Below, piece by piece: positions 19,281 through 23,291 of a stretch of 23,291 nucleotides of DNA. Each line of letters begins with the position of its first letter. Position 1 is the first letter of the stretch. The stretch is from Coptodactyla brooksi. Taxonomy: Eukaryota; Arthropoda; Insecta; Coleoptera; Scarabaeidae. The notes under the pieces are model-generated. The model saw only the letters and a list, made by a program, of their open reading frames with translations, ran no database searches and had not been told where the DNA came from. The stretch lies in assembly GCA_033557675.1 (NCBI GenBank), contig JAWQRM010000390.1, forward strand, positions 1-23,291, in the 5' to 3' direction. Made by a program: the position numbers and the translations under genes.

Positions 19281-19991
19281 ACTTCAATAAAAAGATTTTT
19301 AAAGAAGAATATTAGTTAAAATTTTTCGATAACAGTTTTCGTTTTTGTGATATTGGAGAAAATGTATTTTCTACCCCTAATTTTTAACCCTTATAAATCC
19401 CTTCAACGGCTTTTACGTCATGCAGAAAACAAACACTGTGCTAAATTTCATCAAAATCAGCAAGTAACCCAACCATCCCCAAATGTCGTAAATGCCTTAT
19501 TTTACCACAAACACCTTACTGTGTGACTAATTTACGGTTTTTCTTGGAAGTACTTTCTAAATACCTAACAGTTTTATGACGTTATTGTTACAGAAAGAGG
19601 GTATATAGTATCCTCTGTAACTTTGCAGGTAGTCGTCTGCGGAATATAGAAAAAAAAACACATGACTAATATTTTTAAATGCATATGTATACTTAGCGCC
19701 GCCAAAATCGATAGGGTGATTTTTAAATTATTCCAAAAAACTCGGGGTAGTTTACCCTTTTTAACCGTCTGGTATACGTGTGATATATCAATAGAAAGCT
19801 CCTCAAAATGAATATTAGTTTGCATTTACCACATTTCGATAAAAATTTTGGTTTTCAAAATACAAGCGAATAAATACCTCAGGGGCTTTTAGAGCACGTA
19901 TAAAAAGATAAGTAAACCTTATTTTTGTCCAGTCTATCGGTGTACCAAATTGCACCGAAATTGGTAAGTGGCAGTTGTGACACTTCCCTTG
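19281..19991 (-). repeat. Right arm of the long-inverted-repeat element
   Basis: Inverted partner of 18056-18830. The minus-strand frame 19574-19825 in this arm mirrors the plus-strand frame in the left arm (both contain ELSIDI, then FWNN, then LSILAALSIH). Confidence 0.85.
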
Positions 19992-19994
19992 TTA

Positions 19995-20490
19995 GTCAAA
20001 ATTGGAAAGTGGAAAGTGGTTTAATATCTGGCGCATAAAGGCAAACAGAGCAAAATACACGGATATTACATTTACTCTTATATATCAGCCCATCTCATTA
20101 GGATTGTGTAAAGACTAACAAGCGGTTAGCACATATGGCACAAAAGAAAACAAGTTGAACACCAATTAAACAAAATGCATTGGCTGACCGAGTGAAAGTA
20201 AAGAACATCAATGGAAAACGAACGCCTACCATACAGAACAATTCTAAAACTCATGTGAGATTATGCAGCATCCAACTATGGGGAGCAGTGAGTAACAGTA
20301 ATATTACTATCATACTACGTTTTCAGAACAACGTCCTTCGTATCATGGTTGACACCTCTAGGTATGTCCCAAGTTAGGGGCTACATCGAGACCTAAATAT
20401 GCCAACCGTTCAAAAAGAAATCACAAAATACAGTGTAAGATATCAAAACACACTTCGATCGCATCCTAATCTCTTAGAAACTGAGCTAAA
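19995..20490 (+). pseudogene. jockey ORF2, post-RT and C-terminal part (copy 1)
   Basis: Directly after the insert the text reads KLESG, then WFNIWRIKANRAKYTDITFTL, which continues the jockey sequence following the YVDD block. About 20090-20250 is degraded. From about 20258 the C-terminal region is recognisable: IQLWGAVSNSNITIILRFQN, VLRIMVDTSRYVPS, a stop (TAG, about 20375), then GLHRDLNMPTVQKEITKYS and HPNLLETEL. The frame 20180-20377 covers most of it. The segment has no catalytic role in current models and ends where copy 2 begins on the opposite strand. Confidence 0.75.
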
Positions 20491-21560
20491 TGGTATTAAC
20501 ATGTATTTGTTTGGCACACCCCCAAAGTTGTATGCCATAAACCCAGATTGGTTTTAGGATCTGGTTATATATAATGATTTTGTTTTGTATAGATTCAGGG
20601 TAATCGGTATATGGTTACTTAATTTTTTGCTTGTGAAGTTTATGTGTCCAGCTATATAGACTGTTGCTTGCTTGTTGCAGTTTTCCTATGGTCTCTTCGA
20701 GATTGTTTCCTGTAGCGAGGATAGCCGTATCATCTGCAAAAGTCACAATGGAGTCATTTTCTATTTGCGGAAGATCACATGTGTAAAGAAGATACAAAAC
20801 AGATCCCAGAACACTACTCTATTTGAAATATAGGATTGCAATAGTTCGGCATATTGTTTTGGCAAAATTCTATTCAATTTGTAGATAAGGCCTTCGAACC
20901 AGACTTTATCAAATGCTTGCGCAACATCTAGGAAGATTGTTAAGCAAATCCGTTTCTCTTCCAATGCATTTTCAACGATGTTGGTAATACGATGGACCTG
21001 GTCTATTGTCGAGTGTTCCACTCTGAAGCCAAATTGGTGATTTGGAATGATGTTTTTATTTTCTATGATAGGTTTTAGCCTTTTTAGTAACAGCTTTTCA
21101 AACAGTTTGGTGATTATCGGTAGTAATGATATCGGTCTGTACGATTTCACCTCATTCGGTGACTTATCTGGTTTGGGCAGCATGGGTTTCTGACTTCAGA
21201 AACTTTCCATATATTAAGGATGTGTTTTAATCTAATGGCTGCACTAAATAAGTATGCCAGCTTGACTATACCTTTCCTAGGCAAATGTTTTAATATTTCG
21301 CCTGTTATTAAATCAAATCCTGGCGATTTTTTCGGATTTAGGTTAGTTTTAATCTCGGTGGCTATTTCTTTTGACGTTACTCGATTAATTTTTACATCTT
21401 TCTCCACATATATTACTTCCTAAGTATTGATGTCTGAGTCTATTTCATCTTCTTTTCTTATAGTAGGGGCATGGGTAATCGGTCTTTTCATTCTTCTTGT
21501 TGCTTTGTGTTAGTAAATTTCTCAAATTCCATCTCTAGATGTGATTTATTTTTTAGTTGT
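20491..21560 (-). pseudogene. jockey-type LINE ORF2 (copy 2, minus strand), broken
   Basis: Reading down from about 21560: a linker (HLEMEFEKFTNTK), then VTSKEIATEI and KKSPGFDLITGEILKHLPRK. A shift near 21185 leads into MLPKPDKSPNEVKSYRPISL, IPNHQFGFRVEHSTIDQVHR and IFLDVAQAFDKVW (motif A, about 20898-20938). After SYISNR about 25 codons around GVPQG are missing and the frame changes (about 20800-20820). SVLGSVLYLLYTCDLPQ and FADDTAILA follow (FADD at 20729-20740). After a stop and a second gap, ILKPIWVYGIQLWGCAKQ is readable at about 20500-20565. The relic was a target-primed reverse transcriptase. It is clearly related to copy 1 but is a separate insertion in opposite orientation. Confidence 0.85.
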
Positions 21561-22789
21561 ACGTTCAAGATGATTTGAATTTTTTTTTTAATTTTATTTT
21601 AAGAAAAATAACATGAATTCCAAAATTACAATTACTATATTGCAAAAGCAAATTTTCTGTTATTTTTTCATAAGAATTAAAGCTCATCTATTCGCAGTAA
21701 TAATTTATGAATGCAACACATTCGAATAGGTAGGTTTAGATGAATAGAGGACGAAATACTGGTAGGTTTCATTCTGAACAACAACATTGTCTAGTCCACC
21801 TGAAATTACTCTCTTTAGCGGAGTCTGATTACGAAAGTTTCCACATTGGGACTCTACCCGCAAATTCATTAAGTCGGTAGACAAATTCTCGCCCGATTAG
21901 CATATCTTTCGTTTCAACGCAGGGAGGAAGGAATGGGCTGAGAAGGAATCAAGAGTCTCGCTTCGGACTCCCAGCAGTGGCGGCACCTACTGTTGTGTGC
22001 GCTCCGATCTATCATGACATTATTTAATATTCTCTCTTGCGTTTGATATGGTAATCCTGGAACGATTCAAAGGGACGCAGATGTGCAGCGAATATTGGCG
22101 GATATTCCTCCAGAGACGACGCCCAGTGTCGACGCCACGCGGACTCCGGAATCACTACCGCAGATGTTTATTTTCGAATCGCTGTATCTTTTATAAACAG
22201 CGCCCGTGCTATAAATATTTATTGCAGTAAGTATTCGCCTACGCGTTCTACGAAGGAAGATCGCCAAGCGATGGTGGTTACGCGCTTGGCGGCTTGGTGT
22301 TTGCATATGCAACAGGCTGTTCAATGTAGCATCAATGGAATGCTTGCGAATATAGAAAATAAACTACACTATTATTGGAAGGTGCAAACTATACTACACG
22401 AACTGAATACGATATTGCCCTTCCTAATAAGAATCCAACTAGAACTCGGGAAGCATATAACATATTACTTATGATTTTGGGTTAACATTTTGCTACTGAT
22501 CATACTGTTATTTATCGCTGCATTTTCGTCGACAGTGTATGCTTCTGCCCGATAGATGTTGCTAGCTTTGGAAGATTTCTCGTGATCTCTCGTGAGAAGA
22601 AGTGTTTTGTTACGCTTTTAGTACAAATTACGTCCATTTTACGTTCATTTCGTACAAGACATCTCTCATAAACGGACACAAATCGCAGTTAACGCGATGA
22701 TTTCCCTTTTTACAAGATATTGTGCTTAGTGTACGTGCTGTTTACTTTGCCCTTGCTGTTTCTACTCCTTTTGAATCTGTCCAACAAAA
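21561..22789. other. Non-coding stretch with a CG-richer block at 21780-22330
   Basis: No recognisable protein. From about 21780 to 22330 the sequence is richer in CG dinucleotides (GACGCCACGCGGACTCCGG, GGCGGCACC) and has an 8-bp inverted repeat GCCAAGCG / CGCTTGGC at 22263-22290. It also has two TATAAA-like motifs near 22190-22215. Frames on both strands (22048-22230, 22067-22324, 22271-22474) overlap one another and have no domain I recognise. A regulatory region or a 5' exon region of a host gene is possible but unproven. Confidence 0.3.
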
Positions 22790-23214
22790 TGCAACAAAAC
22801 GCCATGGATGACGCGAGATATCATGTCTGATTGTTTGCAGCAATTTGATAAGAAAATGAGATCATAGAAAAGAAAAGTTCCTTGATTATTGGATAATGCA
22901 GCATCTCATCCTAGAGATTTGAATCTAACGAATGTAAATATACTTTATTTACCTGTAAACACAACTGCAGTTTGCCAACCCTTGGATCAGTCAATTAGAA
23001 AATGAAAATGACACTATGGAAGTAATAAAATCATATGATGAGGTACTGAAGCAAATTGCCCCTTTGAAACGCTTTGCAAGATGGCTTGATAGCATTTGAA
23101 CATTTCAAAAAATTAGAAAGTCATTTTGAAAATCATCAGTTGACATGGAAGCAAGCCAAGTTTCAACGGACGAAAATTTATAAATTTTTTTCAACCCATG
23201 TAAATTTATCTTGA
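22790..23214 (+). pseudogene. pogo/Tigger-type transposase fragment, C-terminal part
   Basis: The frame through 22808 reads NKTPWMTRDIMSDCLQQFDK, then, past two stops, LLDNAASHPRDLNLTNVNIL (catalytic Asp at 22891-22893) and LPVNTTAVCQPLDQSI (third Asp at 22985-22987). These are standard pogo/Tigger DDE motifs. After further shifts, GLIAFEHFKKLESHFENHQL and TKIYKFF are readable up to a TGA at 23212. The ending resembles the PCNA-interaction motif reported for pogo transposases, with the leading Gln one residue out of place. The N-terminal DNA-binding half is absent. The core motifs differ from those of the 3427-5261 element (LDNAASH against LDSWTGQ), so this is a different lineage. Confidence 0.75.
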
Positions 23215-23291
23215 TCTTAAATTTTTAATATACACATATGTACAAGTATTTTCGGCATATACATACTACGTCATTTATATCTGCTCGTACA

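Larger units (their letters stand above)
18056..19991. mobile_element. 1,936-bp long-inverted-repeat (foldback-type) element with TTA target duplication
   Basis: The element begins CAAGGGAAGTG and ends with the inverse CACTTCCCTTG, and is flanked by TTA on both sides (18053-18055 and 19992-19994). Its arms (18056-18830 and 19281-19991) are reverse complements over their length, apart from two insertions of about 30 bases in the left arm and scattered substitutions. The middle (about 450 bases) holds no recognisable gene. The flanking jockey coding text resumes directly after the right TTA (KLESG...WFNIWRIKAN), so this is a discrete insertion. A 3-bp TTA duplication is known from PIF/Harbinger and some other groups, but no transposase is present to settle the family. 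It is probably non-autonomous. Confidence 0.8.
16974..20490 (+). mobile_element. jockey-type LINE retrotransposon (copy 1, plus strand), interrupted
   Basis: The pieces appear in the order expected for jockey ORF2: an APE-endonuclease start (16974-17142), RT (17352-18052), then, after a 1.94-kb foreign insert, WRIKAN text (from about 20015) and the C-terminal region (about 20260-20490). Much of the endonuclease, the early RT and part of the region after RT are missing. At about 20490 the sequence switches to the opposite strand of copy 2, so copy 1 has lost its 3' end. Confidence 0.8.

Overview
The window looks like nuclear DNA of an insect, possibly a hymenopteran. It is AT-rich by eye, there is no operon-like gene packing, and almost every protein fragment I can recognise belongs to a transposable element family common in insect genomes. 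I found no intact host gene, no intact tRNA or rRNA gene and no CRISPR array. The best description is a transposon graveyard with several nested insertions, separated by non-coding DNA.

Layout: 1-27 is a (TA)n run. 30-1920 is a Penelope-like retroelement (reverse transcriptase plus GIY-YIG nuclease) broken by frameshifts and a stop. 2821-2981 is a near-palindrome bounded by TTAA. 3427-5261 is a decayed pogo-like DNA transposon with ~111-bp inverted ends and a CENP-B-type/DDE/Cys-His transposase. 5262-6690 is non-coding, with a CG-richer block. 6691-9163 appears to be a Tc1-like element (minus strand) whose matching ends enclose a later piggyBac insertion (plus strand, about 6784-8505). 9490-9562 is a tRNA-derived relic. 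10030-10145 holds another Tc1/mariner-type scrap. 10290-12290 is non-coding, including a homeodomain/POU-site-rich block. 12297-13178 is a minus-strand mariner with a 3-bp-looped end hairpin and an internal tandem duplication. 13180-16070 has only diverged repeats and one unexplained open frame. 16074-16510 is a second mariner relic. 16974-20490 is a jockey-type LINE on the plus strand, split by a 1,936-bp element with ~700-bp inverted arms and TTA target duplications. 20491-21560 is a second jockey LINE on the minus strand, tail to tail with the first. 21560-22790 is non-coding with a CG-richer block. 22790-23214 is a second pogo/Tigger relic.

The protein-coding pieces do not form a pathway. 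Their value is historical: they record the order of insertions (piggyBac into Tc1; the long-inverted-repeat element into jockey). The parts that known coding families explain least are the long-inverted-repeat element, the TTAA-bounded palindrome and the long-ended pogo-like element. All family names come from motif recognition by eye, without database searches.
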